Assembly (NCBI GenBank): GCA_039000515.1
Contig: JBCFYV010011135.1
Location: 27,848,991-27,912,990 of the forward strand
Source: Timema cristinae
Lineage: Eukaryota > Arthropoda > Insecta > Phasmatodea > Timematidae
DNA length: 64,000 nucleotides
Reading direction: 5' to 3'
Shown here piece after piece: positions 1 to 10,429 of the stretch (the stretch's first letter is position 1; the number at the start of each line of letters is the position of its first letter). A model generated the notes under the pieces. The model worked only from the letters and a program-made list of their open reading frames with translations, was not told the origin of the DNA and ran no database searches. A program made the translations under genes and the position numbers.

Positions 1-154
1 TAAGTAGCCCCCCTTCTCCCAAAAGCTCAAATTCTACTACAAATTATGGTGGGTGGGGGGGCTAATGCTATAGATCTTGGTCATTTGACCCTATCTGATC
101 TCTGCTCTCCTGGAGTATGGAGGAATTAATAGCTGAGGTGGGTACAAAGCAGAG
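1..154. other. unassigned sequence
   Basis: Low-complexity G and C runs and unique-looking DNA. I see no gene or repeat here. Confidence 0.5.
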
Positions 155-341
155 GGGACCTACAGTTTAACGTGGGATCCGAACCACGGTGGGGTCCTGG
201 CATTCCCCACATTCACAAGTTGTGATTAAGGTGAAGGAAGGGTTTAATAATCAAATAAATCTGTTCCGAGACCGCGATTTGAACCCCGGACACCTAACAC
301 AGAAGTATTGACACCTTACCCCCTAGACCACCAAGTCCCCA
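155..341 (-). mobile_element. SINE-A copy, tail missing
   Basis: Read on the minus strand, it begins with the tRNA-like head (A box like TGGTCTAGGGGG, B box like GGTTCAAATC) and runs into the SINE-A body (CCACGTTAAACTGTAGGTCC). It stops before the common 3' tail, and an internal stretch around the CTTGTCAGAG position is also missing. It is an old, decayed copy. Confidence 0.8.
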
Positions 342-640
342 TTTAAAAAGAAATGTAATTCTCAACAAAAAAATAATCCAAATTTATATTTTGGAATTTC
401 TAAAAAGTTAAAAACACATTTTATCAGTCAAAATTAATAGACTTTTTACTTTAATATTAGTGTTATTTTATTGGTAATAATAGTATCGAAACCAACAGAC
501 AAGGATCAAATAAATTGACGTATGAATACGTAAAATTTGATCTAATGGCTTTATTATCAGTTATGTTTATTCCTATTAAAATAATGTTTAGACGTGTTGC
601 TATAATCCAGGTTAGCTATATAACCAATATATTTGTCTTA
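342..640. other. AT-rich unassigned sequence
   Basis: AT-rich DNA with short homopolymers. No gene or family membership recognised. Confidence 0.5.
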
Positions 641-644
641 ATTT

Positions 645-795
645 TATAACAAAACACATTTAGGGCCAAAAATATTTAAAATATTTCTGCAGAGAAACGT
701 TAAGTATTTCCTAAAGTTGGTATCAACAGTTTTTTAATATTTCTATCGGGCATGGCAGAATTTGAACAGGATTATTTATTATCTTGATTCAAAAA
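645..795. mobile_element. decayed arm of the long-TIR MITE family
   Basis: Contains diverged versions of the family landmarks: a GTAGAAAC-like start, then GGTATCAACAGTT and TTTAATATTTCT. It is one arm only and much more diverged than the copy just downstream. Confidence 0.45.
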
Positions 796-942
796 TATTC
801 CATTATAATTCAGCGGTGCTCGTCAGAAATATTCATCTAATGTTGATCGTGGTGTTTACTATTTGATGTTTATGTTGAAAACTAAAATATAACGTGTCTA
901 ATGAAGTAACATTTTATTTATTTTGGTTCAAGTTTTTGTTTA

Positions 943-1325
943 TTTGCTATAAAAACTGTAAAAATACTGGCCTTCAGGTGGGGATGTAGAATATGCGAGA
1001 AAATGTCAGTGAAACTTTTTATTGTCAAAGGAGATAAAATATTTCTACAGTAGAAACAAAGAGTTTAATTTTCTTCACATGATGATATCAACAGTTGTTG
1101 AATATCTGTTATGAGCATAGCGACATTAGATGAGAAACTTTTTTAAATGAATAGAAAAAGTTGGCATTAAATTTCAGGACACCTTTGACAGATATTCAAC
1201 ACCCATTGATATCACCATGTGAAGAAAATTAAACTCTTTATGCTTCTACTTGATAATTATATGATCTATTTCGACCTAAAGGAAATGTGTTGCTATAAAA
1301 AAATATTCAAAAATACAGTTTTTAA
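943..1325. mobile_element. long-TIR MITE, best full copy
   Basis: A near-palindromic element. The left arm reads CAGTAGAAACAAAGAGTTTA, then TTCTTCACATGATGATATC and AACAGTTGTTGAATATCTGT. The right arm repeats this in inverse (ACAGATATTCAACACCCATT, GATATCACCATGTGAAGAA, TTAAACTCTTTATGCTTCTA). The symmetry continues into flanking TTGCTATAAAAA segments, so each arm is about 130 bp around a short centre. There is no coding capacity. Related copies lie near 4.4, 18.9, 21.4, 23.6 and 33.2 kb. The transposon superfamily is not clear from the ends. Confidence 0.75.
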
Positions 1326-1690
1326 CTCACATTCCCAGACACTATTACCATACTTTACTTACCCTTCCACCACACATTAAATTATTTGGTGAAAGTTAAA
1401 AGTATACTCACGTATAAATTGAAAGAAAGATCACAAACATAAATTGAGACCACTGTTAATGGTAATCAATCGTTTCTTGCATCCAAACCACAATCGTCTT
1501 TCAACAAAATAAGCTCAAGAAAACGTTCGGTTTGATAAAAAAAAAAAAAAACTAGATACGAATGTAAGTTATTTGTTTTTTCGTACACATCTTTCAGAAA
1601 TTGATTAGATAAGACCAACTACTAGAATGAGCTAATTATTACTACTAGACTGAGTAGCAAAAAAAGTTTAGGTTTCTTTAATTACAACTT
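1326..1690. other. AT-rich unassigned sequence
   Basis: AT-rich DNA with an A14 run near 1540. Nothing recognised. Confidence 0.5.
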
Positions 1691-1698
1691 TATAAGCC

Positions 1699-1935
1699 AG
1701 TCCTCTATGGCTTAGGGGTAGTTCCTGGCTACAGATCAAGAGGTCCCGAGTTCAATCCTCAGCGCTTCAAAGATTGTTCATGTGAAGCAGTGGATGTATG
1801 GGACGGTGTAAAATTCAGCCCCATGAGAAAACTGAGGTTAGTTGTGCTGATTACATGACAACCTCTATCCTCAGATGTTGGCACTATCTTCCTCAACTCG
1901 CTAGGTAAGTCTTGATTGCGGGCTGACGTAGTGGA
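1699..1935 (+). mobile_element. SINE-D, tRNA-derived head
   Basis: The head has an A-box-like ATGGCTTAGGGGTAG and a B-box-like GAGTTCAATCCTC about 40 bp later, the spacing of an RNA polymerase III promoter. The body does not match SINE-A, -B or -C. It ends where a minus-strand SINE-C tail begins. I found no other copy in the window. Confidence 0.6.
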
Positions 1936-1939
1936 ATTA

Positions 1940-2140
1940 CATTACTACCCGTTCGGTTTACACGCGTATGTAGTAATAACCATAATGTGATAGGGAGGAG
2001 GAAGGTTTAATTTAGAATAAGTGCAACTACATTTGCGTGGAGACAGAGAGAGGAAGGAAAACCACAAAGTAAAAAAAAAAAATCCTGACTAGAATTAAAT
2101 TTCAGTCCAGTCTGATTGCCTTAGAGTATTCCACCTCAGA
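1940..2140 (-). mobile_element. SINE-C copy
   Basis: On the minus strand it has a weak tRNA-like head around 2085-2140, the body signature CGCAAATG at about 2030, and the common tail (CGAACGGGTAGTAAT) at about 1945. It is diverged. Confidence 0.65.
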
Positions 2141-2204
2141 AGCAGGTAATTTTTAATGTCAACGAATTATACTTTACTCTCAAATATTTCCCCTTCTGTG
2201 AACA

Positions 2205-2435
2205 CATGGTCCAAGGCTCTACTCTCGTAGTTGATTAGACGACCAATGACGGGGAGATTGAGGTTCGAATCTCAGTCGGGTGTAATGAGGTGGGCTTTTA
2301 CAAAATGGTTTTCCAATCTCCACGCAAATTGGGGTACATTTCATGTAAATATTAACATTCTTAATTTCTAAAACCATTAGCGTAATTAGTTCATAACTCG
2401 AACGGGTAGTAAAACGTACTACAAACAAAAAATTG
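2205..2435 (+). mobile_element. SINE-C copy
   Basis: The head has GGTCCAAGGCTCTACTCTCG and a B box (AGGTTCGAATCTC). The body has GGTTTTCCAATCTCCACG, and the tail reads CTCGAACGGGTAGTAAAACG. A 130-codon minus-strand open frame over this copy is not a gene. Confidence 0.8.
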
Positions 2436-2950
2436 GGGAGAATAATAAAAAGTATCAAAAGACTACATGGTTTAAAAAAAACCCACCAAAAATGAACATG
2501 AACGAGATTCAAATCTTCATCTTTGACGGTACAGTCTATTGTGAACCCAACGACATAGACCACGCAAACAGCGGTGCGTGTCTTTTTTCGAATTGAGAAC
2601 AAGAAATTCAATCGAACTAAACATCAGAAAAACAATTTAAAAAAAAATTATGTTCTCCTTCTCTCTCTCATTAACACCCTCCCATGGCAGAATTTAAAGG
2701 GGTAGAGGGGGGTCAGTGGGTCACGCATGCGCTCATAGATGGATCACCGGTGACCTTGACACTTATTGCGCGTCTGTTTGGGGTCGGCGGCGTCACGTCA
2801 ATATTGTCAACTTGTACACCCCGAGGTAAACCAACTTTGGACCCTTCCAAACAGATGCTCATATAGACAGAGGGGGCGGGAACTCTTACAAATAAAAACA
2901 TTTATTTAATGTTATGTAAGCTGAGAAAATTACCAAAAACATCATTTAAG
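2436..2950. other. GC-richer island, no gene
   Basis: Overlapping short open frames on both strands (2684-2901) look like chance. The stretch holds GGTGACCTTGACA, a motif that recurs near G/C runs elsewhere in the window (see findings). Confidence 0.4.
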
Positions 2951-2954
2951 CTAT

Positions 2955-4235
2955 GACGCAATATTTAATTTACGGCACTTTATTACAAAAAGTTTTCACA
3001 CCCAAATAAATCAAATATATTACACAGGATTTTTTCCCCCTAATACCTATAATTGAGTTTTATTAATAAAAACAGATTGTTGAAAATGTTAAATTAGCTC
3101 ATTTTCACCACTTATAATTTATCAAAAACTCATAGTACATAAGACAGTTGATGAATAGCAGCGGCTTCCTCTTTCTAGATAAGATTTCCTTAACAATACA
3201 GTCATTGTTTGTATTTGAGAACTAGCAGCGAGCTTTCCTCTTTACTTGAGATAAGAATTTCCTCTAACAAATACAGTCATTGTTTGATATTTGAGAACTA
3301 GCAGCGAGCTTTCCTCTTTACCTTGAGATAAGAAGTTTCCTCTAACAAATACAGTCATTGTTTGATATTTGAGAACTAGCAGCGAGCTTTCCTCTTTACC
3401 TTGAGATAAGAAGTTTCCTCTAACAAATACAGCATTGTTTGATATTTGAGAACTAGCAGCGAGCTTTCCTCTTTACCTTGAGATAAGAAGTTTCCTCTAA
3501 CAAATACAGTCATTGTTTGATATTTGAGAACTAGCAGCGAGCTTTCCTCTTTACCTTGAGATAAGAAGTTTCCTCTAACAAATACAGTCATGTTTGATAT
3601 TTGAGACTAGCAGCGAGCTTTCCTCTTTACCTTGAGATAAGAAGTTTCCTCTAACAAATACAGTCATTGTTTGATATTTGAGAACTAGCAGCGAGCTTTC
3701 CTCTTTACCTTGAGATAAGAAGTTTCCTCTAACAAATACAGTCATTGTTTGATATTTGAGAACTAGCAGCGAGCTTTCTCTTTCTTAGAAGTTTCTTAAC
3801 AATAAGCTTGTTGTATTGAGAACTAGCACGAGCTTTCTCTTTCCTGATAGAATTTCTCAACAATACAGTCATTGTTTGATATTTGAGAACTAGCAGCGAG
3901 CTTTCCTCTTTACTCTTGAGATAAGAATTTCCTCTAACAAATACAGTCATTGTTTGTATTTGAGAACTAGCAGCGAGCTTTCCTCTTTATCTTGAGATAA
4001 GAAGTTTCCTCTACAATAAGTCATTGTTTGCTATTGAGATGCAGCAGTTCCTCTTTATCTTGAATAAGAAGTGTTCGTAGGTTTCTTTCATTCCTCTTAT
4101 TGAATAAAAGTGGTTGTGGCTAAGGTAAAAGAAGGTGTGCCTATAAGAAATAAGAAGTCTAAAGCAATACCATTGTATTTCAAGCCGTGTGGCCGAACAG
4201 TGATTGATACTTTCTTGCTGACCGAGGCGAAAGTT
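2955..4235 (-). mobile_element. 78-bp minisatellite element, copy 1
   Basis: Composite repeat in three parts: a conserved flank (about 2955-3165), a tandem 78-bp array (about 3165-4080, 11-12 units), and a second conserved flank ending with CTTTCTTGCTGACCGAGGC near 4230. The same flank-array-flank order recurs at five other places here. The unit encodes an open 26-residue frame on the minus strand, starting MTVFVRGN, only because 78 is divisible by three. Single-base deletions are dense in 3770-4080. Confidence 0.85.
3165..4080 (-). repeat. tandem array, 78-bp unit, ~11.5 copies
   Basis: The unit contains GAACTAGCAGCGAGCTTTCC and ACAAATACAGTCATTGTTTG. Most units are near identical. The last three or four carry many short deletions. 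Confidence 0.95.
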
Positions 4236-4263
4236 GGGGTGGAAGTTTTTTAATAATTTTTTT

Positions 4264-4290
4264 TTGGGGGGGGGGGGGGGGGGGGGGGCA
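4264..4290. repeat. long G homopolymer
   Basis: A run of more than 20 G preceded by T8. It is likely length-unstable and hard to sequence accurately. Confidence 0.9.
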
Positions 4291-4318
4291 AGGGGTTTAA
4301 GAGAAATCAAATAATCCC

Positions 4319-4528
4319 CCAGTAGAAACATTTAGTTTTATTTTCTTCGCGTGGTGATATTAACAATAATTGTTGAATATCAGTCATGAATATGGCGGCA
4401 TTAGACGAGAAACTTTTTAAATGAAGAGAGAAATGTGTCATTAAATTCCAGGACACCCTTGACAGATATTCTACAACTGTTGTTAATATTATTGTGTGAA
4501 GAAAATAAAACTAAATGTTTCGTTGGAG
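4319..4528. mobile_element. long-TIR MITE copy
   Basis: Opposed arms AGTAGAAACATTTAGTTTTA and TAAAACTAAATGTTTC, with the inner pair TTGTTGAATATCAGTCATG and GACAGATATTCTACAACTGT. Shorter than the copy at 1 kb because the outer TTGCTATAAA zone is not preserved. Confidence 0.75.
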
Positions 4529-5704
4529 GATTATCTATAGTAATATTATAAAGAGGAAAGATTTGATTTTTTATTTTTTTGTTTGTAATGGATAAACTCA
4601 AAAAACTACTGGACCGATTTTAAAAATTCTTTCCCCAATATAAAGCTACATTATCAGCAAGTAGCATAGGCTATATTTTATTTTGAAAATTTAATTTATT
4701 CCTCATAAAAATGTCGATAGTATATTATATAGTCGTTGGAAAAAAATTGTTGAAGGGAAAGTGTGGTTGGTTAAGGGGGGGGGGGGGCGGAGGGGGGTGG
4801 GGGGAAGAGAAATAGATGTAGTGACGAGGAACGCAAAAAAAAAAAAAAATTAAAATAAAATTTGGGGAAACGAGGGGAGTAAATGAAAGTGGAGGAAGCT
4901 GAAAAATTAATTCGATTTTAACAATTTGTTTGATTGGTGTATACACAATTCCTTTCGCGCCTAGAGCAAACAAAATTATAGAGGAATGAGATGAAATAGG
5001 AGGGAGGATAAAAAGAGGGAGGGGGCTATACAGTGATGGTAGGACTGTATTTTTTTTAAAAAGTAAAAAAGTTTTGTTTTTATATTGACATAATGGATGA
5101 TTTGAAGCTTTGTTTTACAGGATTCTTTACAATATTTTTTTACGGGGAAGGGGGGCTAGTTTGATATATTTTAGCCTCAAAAAAGTTTTTCTAGAACAAC
5201 TTCAAAAACAATAGATTTTTCTTGCATCCCCTTCCATTCAACCTTAATGAAGATGTAGTTCTGTAGCTCGATTGGTCGAAAATTGTTGCGAGATCGAGTA
5301 TTCCACCGCCGAAGTGGGTTATTGAAGTTACAGATTGTAAAGTATCGTCTAAATGATTGAGTTATTTAGCGCCCTGTCTGGAACATAGTTTAGCCTTGGC
5401 CCGTAGAGGATTATAAGGTCAACCCCCACCCTTAAAGGCTTCCTACCCCTATTTTAAAACCCCCTTTTTCTCTGATTGAACTTGTCTTTGTTGATAAAAA
5501 AGACAACATCACAAACGTGACAAAAGAATTGTTTTTTTATACAGTGACATAGAAAGACAAGTTATACAACAATATACTTATAATGGACTTATCTGACCGC
5601 TAAAAAAAGCTTACTAGATCTACTTTAACTTATTCATGCGTCACGTTATGTGGTTTGTAGCTGTCATTTTTGATAGATATTGTATATATACATATGAAAT
5701 AATA

Positions 5705-5740
<36 letters not shown>

Positions 5741-5750
5741 TATATGTAAA
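4529..5750. other. no gene; common invertebrate repeat motif and G/A runs
   Basis: 4588-4625 reads GATAAACTCAAAAAACTACT then GGACCGATTTT, a phrase I know as a frequent dispersed motif in invertebrate DNA. A G-rich run lies at 4778-4806. A possible very decayed tRNA-like head sits near 5262-5330 (CTGTAGCTCGATTGGTCG). An (AAT)n microsatellite and AT repeats fill 5680-5745. No gene recognised. Confidence 0.45.
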
Positions 5751-5754
5751 ACCT

Positions 5755-5998
5755 CTTCAGTGGCAACATGGTCTGAGGAGCTACTTTATCAATAGACTAG
5801 ACTACTTAAAACGGGGAGCTCGAAGTTCGAATCTCGGTTAGGTGTACGAAGGTGGTTTTCCTTAAATGGTTATCCACTTTCTCTCTACGCAAATTCAGGT
5901 ACACTTCCTCTAAATTCTACCTTACTCATCCTAACTCATCAGCGTAGTTAGTAAAAAAAGCGTATAAGCCTAATGGGTAGTAAGACGTGGTTCTAAAA
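5755..5998 (+). mobile_element. SINE-C copy
   Basis: The head has AACATGGTCTGAGGAGCTAC and a B box (AAGTTCGAATCTC). The body has GGTTTTCCTTAAATGGTTAT, and the tail reads TAATGGGTAGTAAGACG. It is complete apart from some drift. Confidence 0.85.
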
Positions 5999-6044
5999 AT
6001 ATCGTAAAAAATGTTATCAATGTTTTTCTTTTTTTTTTCATCCC

Positions 6045-6265
6045 TGCGTCTTACTATCTGTTCAGGTTGTACGCATATATACTAATTACGATAACGGGCT
6101 GGAGATGAGTAAGGTTGAATTTAGAGGATATGTACCAGTATTTGCGCGGAGGAAATGTGACAAATCATTCTCAGCACATCCAGCCGGGATTCGAACCCAA
6201 TTTACCTGTCATCGGCAGTCCAGTATATTGTGAGAGTGACGTCTTATACCATGCGGCCACAGACA
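6045..6265 (-). mobile_element. SINE-C copy with LINE-like tail
   Basis: On the minus strand: tRNA-like head (TGGCCGCATGGTATAAGACG), B box (GGGTTCGAATCCC), body, then a tail reading ACCTGAACAGATAGTAAGAC. The CTGAACAGATA wording is closer to the LINE tail at 42.97-43.02 kb than to the usual SINE form CCGAACGGGTA. Confidence 0.85.
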
Positions 6266-6280
6266 GCAAAAAAAAAACAT

Positions 6281-6321
6281 TTTTATTTCCTAAAAAAAAG
6301 CTCTTATGAAAATTGGACTGG
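6281..6321 (+). repeat. dispersed ~45-bp motif
   Basis: Ends in CTTATGAAAATTGGACTGGA. It matches motifs near 38.6, 41.8, 50.05 and 50.5 kb and the core of the 51-bp array at 49 kb. Confidence 0.6.
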
Positions 6322-6608
6322 AGAAGCAACAACTTAAATTCACACTCCGCTCATTTTTGAAGACAACGTTTCACAAAGTCACCATTATTATGGATTAACA
6401 CATTCACCGAAAAACTAACGCAGAACAGAAACGTGGTCACGTGACGAGCTCTAAACCAATCACAAGATTTCCGCCTCGTCGGTGCGAGCTGTTACGCTAA
6501 AGTTCAACTCATCTCTACTTCGTCCGCTCTGCCGAGATGCTCGGCACAGGAGAACCAATCAGATCTTGTAACCAACCATCTCAAATCAGTTGGCTGCATT
6601 GAGATTTA
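6322..6608. other. unassigned sequence
   Basis: Moderately GC-richer DNA with several CACGTG/CACGTGAC-like words. No open frame or family membership recognised. Confidence 0.4.
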
Positions 6609-6898
6609 TTATTATTATTAGCACCGCGTCTTACTACCCGTTCGGGTTATACGCACTTACACTAATGTGTAATGGTAGGGTGATTGTGAGATGAAATGGA
6701 GGACCTACAGTTTAACGTGGGATCCGAACCACAGTGGAGGCCTGGCATTCCCACATTCACAAGTTGTGATTAATACACGTCTTGTCAGAGGTGAGGGAAG
6801 GGTTTGGTGATCAGATAAATCTGTGCCGGGACTGAGGATTGAACCCGGACTCCCAACACAGAAGTCTCCCACCTTACCCCTAGACCGCCAGGTCACCC
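6609..6898 (-). mobile_element. SINE-A, full length
   Basis: A good reference copy. On the minus strand: GGTGACCTGGCGGTCTAGGG (A box), then GGGTTCAATCCTC (B box), a 200-bp body including CCACGTTAAACTGTAGGTCC, and the common tail ACCCGAACGGGTAGTAAGAC with GCGGTGCTAATAATAAT. It ends in (AAT)n. It would be transcribed by RNA polymerase III from the internal promoter and needs a LINE reverse transcriptase to move. The body frame ([16 protein letters not shown]) recurs in every minus-strand copy and is not a gene. Confidence 0.95.
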
Positions 6899-7936
6899 GC
6901 ATGCGTTCTAGAACTAGAAGCAAGCAGACAGCTTCGTTGGTCGTTGAGAGGAGATTTGAAATAACCATTTAATATAAAGCGTAGTGTAACGTGACAATGA
7001 TCTAAAATATTTGTTTATCCATTAGTAAATAAAATATGTTGATAATCAGCTGTTTTAATTTAGCGTTGCAATGCATCATGGGTCAACACACCGACAGTGA
7101 ATTGCTGCGCCCCTAAATAGATTGTGTTCTCTATTTTCACCGAATATGTGAATCAAGCTTTAGGTTATAAAATTGTTGACACCTAGATATACTCCCCCTC
7201 CACCCCTTGCTCGCCATGGTGACAGACAACACCAAGGGGTTGGTGGTATATTGAGGTCACACCCCTCCCCCTTTTCGATGGAACTAGGTCAAGGTCCCCA
7301 TACAGGTATCCAGCCAATCCCCCCCCTCCTCCTAGCCATTAGAAAGATAGACGGACAGACAATTTACTGGGTCAAGAAGTTTCTTTCTAAATCACCAGGA
7401 GCAGCCACCATGTTACATGGTGGGAACAAATAAACATCCCCTCTGGTACAGAATATTTATACTCCACAGGGTTGTCAGATTGGCATTTTTTTATTTAATG
7501 CCAAATACTTGAAATTTTACATATTTTTTTTTAGATGAGTTAACGTCAGAGATTTGATTTGGTTTGTTTGTTCTTTATTTGTTTTTTTCTTTTAATAATA
7601 GCCGCAGGAAGATTACATACCATCCTCTTTTAAAACAGTTGTTCCTATAATAATAAAAAAAAGTTATTTTAGCTCCAAAAGTGCAACATAGCAACGTTTC
7701 TATCCTTTTAAAATCGGCATACAAAATATTTATATAATTGAAAACCGGGCAATGGATCACACTATTAGTAAATATTATTAAGAGTTAGCCAACTTTATAA
7801 TATTTTTACCTACTTGAGAATTATATTTTAATGCTGTAATTGTATATCTTACAATAAAAGATTAGCCCATATATAACTATCATAAATGATTAATTTAAAT
7901 TAACATTACGTAATAGTGCATATTTAACTTTTTAAA
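6899..7936. other. no gene; C-rich patches
   Basis: 7170-7340 has CCCCCTCC-type runs with AACTAGGTCAAGGTC. The 86-codon frame at 7173-7433 is low-complexity proline/glycine and is not convincing. The rest is AT-rich. Confidence 0.45.
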
Positions 7937-7938
7937 TA

Positions 7939-7990
7939 CAGTAGTGCCCCCTTAACCGATGATTCACCATCCGCGGTTTACCGCTGCCTT
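7939..7990 (+). mobile_element. pogo/Tigger-like element, left end
   Basis: CAGTAGTGCCCCCTTAACCG and CCATCCGCGGTTTACCG match the terminal style of pogo/Tigger (Tc1-mariner superfamily) elements, and TA precedes it. The matching opposite end is near 10.43-10.51 kb. The interior now holds other insertions. Confidence 0.55.
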
Positions 7991-8107
7991 ATTTTATTTA
8001 ACTTTAATCAAAGAGAAAAAATTGTTTCTATGGACATTGTGATATATCATCATCATCATCGTGTGATCGTTGCAACAAGAAGAAAGGAGAATATTATGTA
8101 CATTGTA

Positions 8108-8170
8108 GTGCAGGGATCCCCAAACTACGGCCCACGGATGCTTTGAAACACATTTAAAAAAATCAATGAT
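8108..8170 (+). mobile_element. hAT-like terminal fragment
   Basis: CAGGGATCCCCAAACTACGG then CCCACGG is typical of one end of hAT elements. No partner end was found, so it is a fragment. Confidence 0.35.
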
Positions 8171-8527
8171 GAATAGCGAAATGATGCTTCTCCTGAATGC
8201 AAAATATAAAATCCGCACTAGCTGCGTTCCATAAAGTGTCTTATGAGCGTAGGGTCCGGTCCGAGGTAAGTTTCCGATTTGAAAAGGGAGGGGGTAATTA
8301 TGTTGGCTGCATAGCTTACAGTTTAGTCATGGTTTACTATGGTTATAAGATATGCATATATCGAAATGAGATCTAGAACGAAATGATATTTTATATAATG
8401 TATCATTTCGTTTAGATATCATATATAGTGTTATTCCTTCCTGCGGCTTAGGGGGTAACTGGTTGATGTCTCGACGACGGTGACATTGTATTTCGACCCG
8501 TGTGGGTAGGAAAATGGTCGGTGAGAT

Positions 8528-9608
8528 TGTTCCGGCAACGCGAGTCGCGGTGTGAGGTAGGGTAGAGTCCCGGCAACGTGAGTCGCGGTGAGAGGTAGGG
8601 TAGAGTCCCGGCAACGTGAGTCGCGGTGTGAGGTAGGGTAGAGTCCCGGCAACGTGAGTCGCGGTGAGAGGTAGGGTAGAGTCCCGGCAACGTGAGTCGC
8701 GGTGTGAGGTAGGGTAGAGTCCCGGCAACGTGAGTCGTGATGGGAGGTAGGGTAGAGTCCCGGCAACGTGAGTCGCGGTGTGAGGTAGGGTAGAGTCCCG
8801 GCAACGTGAGTCGCGGTGTGAGGTAGGGTAGAGTCCCGGCAACGTGAGTCGTGATGGGAGGTAGGGTAGAGTCCGGCAACGTGAGTCGCGGTGTGAGGTA
8901 GGGTAGAGTCCCGGCAACGTGAGTCGCGGTGTGAGGTAGGGTAGAGTCCCGGCAACGTGAGTCGTGATGGGAGGTAGGGTAGAGTCCCGGCAACGTGAGT
9001 CGCGGTGTGAGGTAGGGTAGAGTCCCGGCAACGTGAGTCGTGATGGGAGGTAGGGTAGAGTCCCGGCAACGTGAGTCGCGGTGTGAGGTAGGGTAGAGTC
9101 CCGGCAACGTGAGTCGTGATGGGAGGTAGGATAGAGTCCCGGCAACGTGAGTCGCGGTGTGAGGTAGGGTAGAGTCCCGGCAATGTGAGTCGCGGTGTGA
9201 GGTAGGGTAGAGTCCCGGCAACGTGAGTCGTGATGGGAGGTAGGGTAGAGTCCCGGCAACGTGAGTCGTGATGGGAGGTAGGGTAGAGTCCCGGCAACGT
9301 GAGTCGCGGTGTGAGGTAGGGTAGAGTCCCGGCAACGTGAGTCGTGATGGGAGGTAGGGTAGAGTCCCGGCAACGTGAGTCGCGGTGTGAGGTAGGGTAG
9401 AGTCCCGGCAACGTGAGTCGTGATGGGAGGTAGGATAGAGTCCCGGCAACGTGAGTCGCGGTGTGAGGTAGGGTAGAGTCCCGGCAATGTGAGTCGCGGT
9501 GTGAGGTAGGGTAGAGTCCCGGCAACGTGAGTCGTGATGGGAGGTAGGGTAGAGTCCCGGCAACGTGAGTCGTGATGGGAGGTAGGATAGAGTCCCGGCA
9601 ACGCCAGT
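8528..9608. repeat. minisatellite, 38-bp unit, ~28 copies
   Basis: Two main unit types differ at GTCGCGGTGTGAGG versus GTCGTGATGGGAGG, with the shared part TAGAGTCCCGGCAACGTGA. Because 38 is not divisible by three, all three minus frames give long open frames with the same repeating peptide (LTLPGLYPTSH). These are not genes. Rare variants (GGCAATGTGAG at 9181 and 9485; TAGGATAGAG at 9127 and 9431) recur 304 bp apart, which is eight units. Confidence 0.97.
9590..9606 (-). other. possible retroelement primer-binding site
   Basis: On the minus strand this reads TGGCGTTGCCGGGACTC. It has the form of a sequence complementary to a tRNA 3' end: TGG, then an acceptor-stem complement, then GGGACTC as the T-arm complement. 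It sits at the edge of the 38-bp array, and each array unit carries a variant of it. Confidence 0.35.
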
Positions 9609-9610
9609 CG

Positions 9611-10200
9611 TGGTGGGAGTTACAGGATGACGGTGGAAGAAGAGAGATTTAAGACAAAATTGCTCTTTACAAAACACGACAATTTATTAGCTCTTTCAAA
9701 CGGCGTACCCAGTTTGGGTAGCCACTCTCCGACTGGCCTCTGACCGAAAAATCGTAATCCGAAATCAAATGGCATGCTCTGGTGCTCTCTGAAGGGGAGA
9801 ACGAGAGCAAGTTCCAACAAGTAATGACCAATTGGGTGGTTCGCAAGTAAAGTGACGGGTTGTTGCGTTTCGCGAAGTTCTGAAATCAAGAAACAGAGAT
9901 AACATATTATTAGTTATAGTGAGGGGGGGGGGATTGTTTGGGGAACCGAATATGGTTTTTTTTAGAGTTACGTGCGGAGACACTACTATATGGGGGGCTG
10001 GCTCTGACCGAGAAACCACCATGCTAAATACCCTCCACTGCTGCCTGGTCTTGGCCAATGGGAGAAAAGGGAGATTCCCATTGGCGTGGGAAAACGTGAG
10101 CGATAGTGGCTGCCAAGTGAGCCAATAGAAAGAGGAGTTCTCATGGGCGCTGAGTCCATTGGGGAACTCGTCACGGACGGCTCAGAGAACATGGAGCAAA
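9611..10200 (-). mobile_element. candidate solo LTR or promoter-bearing segment
   Basis: Read on the minus strand, four CCAAT/ATTGG boxes lie at about 10157, 10122, 10081 and 10055. A TATA-like GGTATTTAGC follows near 10025, an AATAAA signal at 9683-9688, and then the primer-site-like sequence at 9606. This order fits U3-R-U5 plus primer site. Ends of the TG...CA form are not certain and no gag/pol is present, so a cellular promoter fragment is an alternative. Confidence 0.35.
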
Positions 10201-10429
10201 GCGAGTATATACACATAGGCTTATACATAATGTGTGTGTATAGTATGTATCGTGTTCAATTCATCCCACATAGAACTTTGAATATTCTAATGTGGACCAC
10301 TGCTGTAGTGTCTATTACACGTTATTATCATGTACTTTATTTAATCTTGATAATGTCGTACTGTGAATAATTTAAATCAATTAAACATTACTGTATGTAT
10401 ATTACATGAATATCACGTTATACTGTATA

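Noticed and set aside
2219..2611. 130-codon minus frame
   Set aside because: Runs antisense over a SINE-C head and body; similar frames recur over other SINE copies.
8327..9677. Three overlapping minus frames of 364-424 codons
   Set aside because: All three frames encode the same repeating peptide because the unit is 38 bp. This is a minisatellite signature, not a gene.
10019..10165. Host gene promoter (four CCAAT boxes and a TATA-like site)
   Set aside because: No plausible downstream host exon. The order with AATAAA and a primer-site-like sequence fits an LTR-like segment at least as well, so it is reported there with low confidence.
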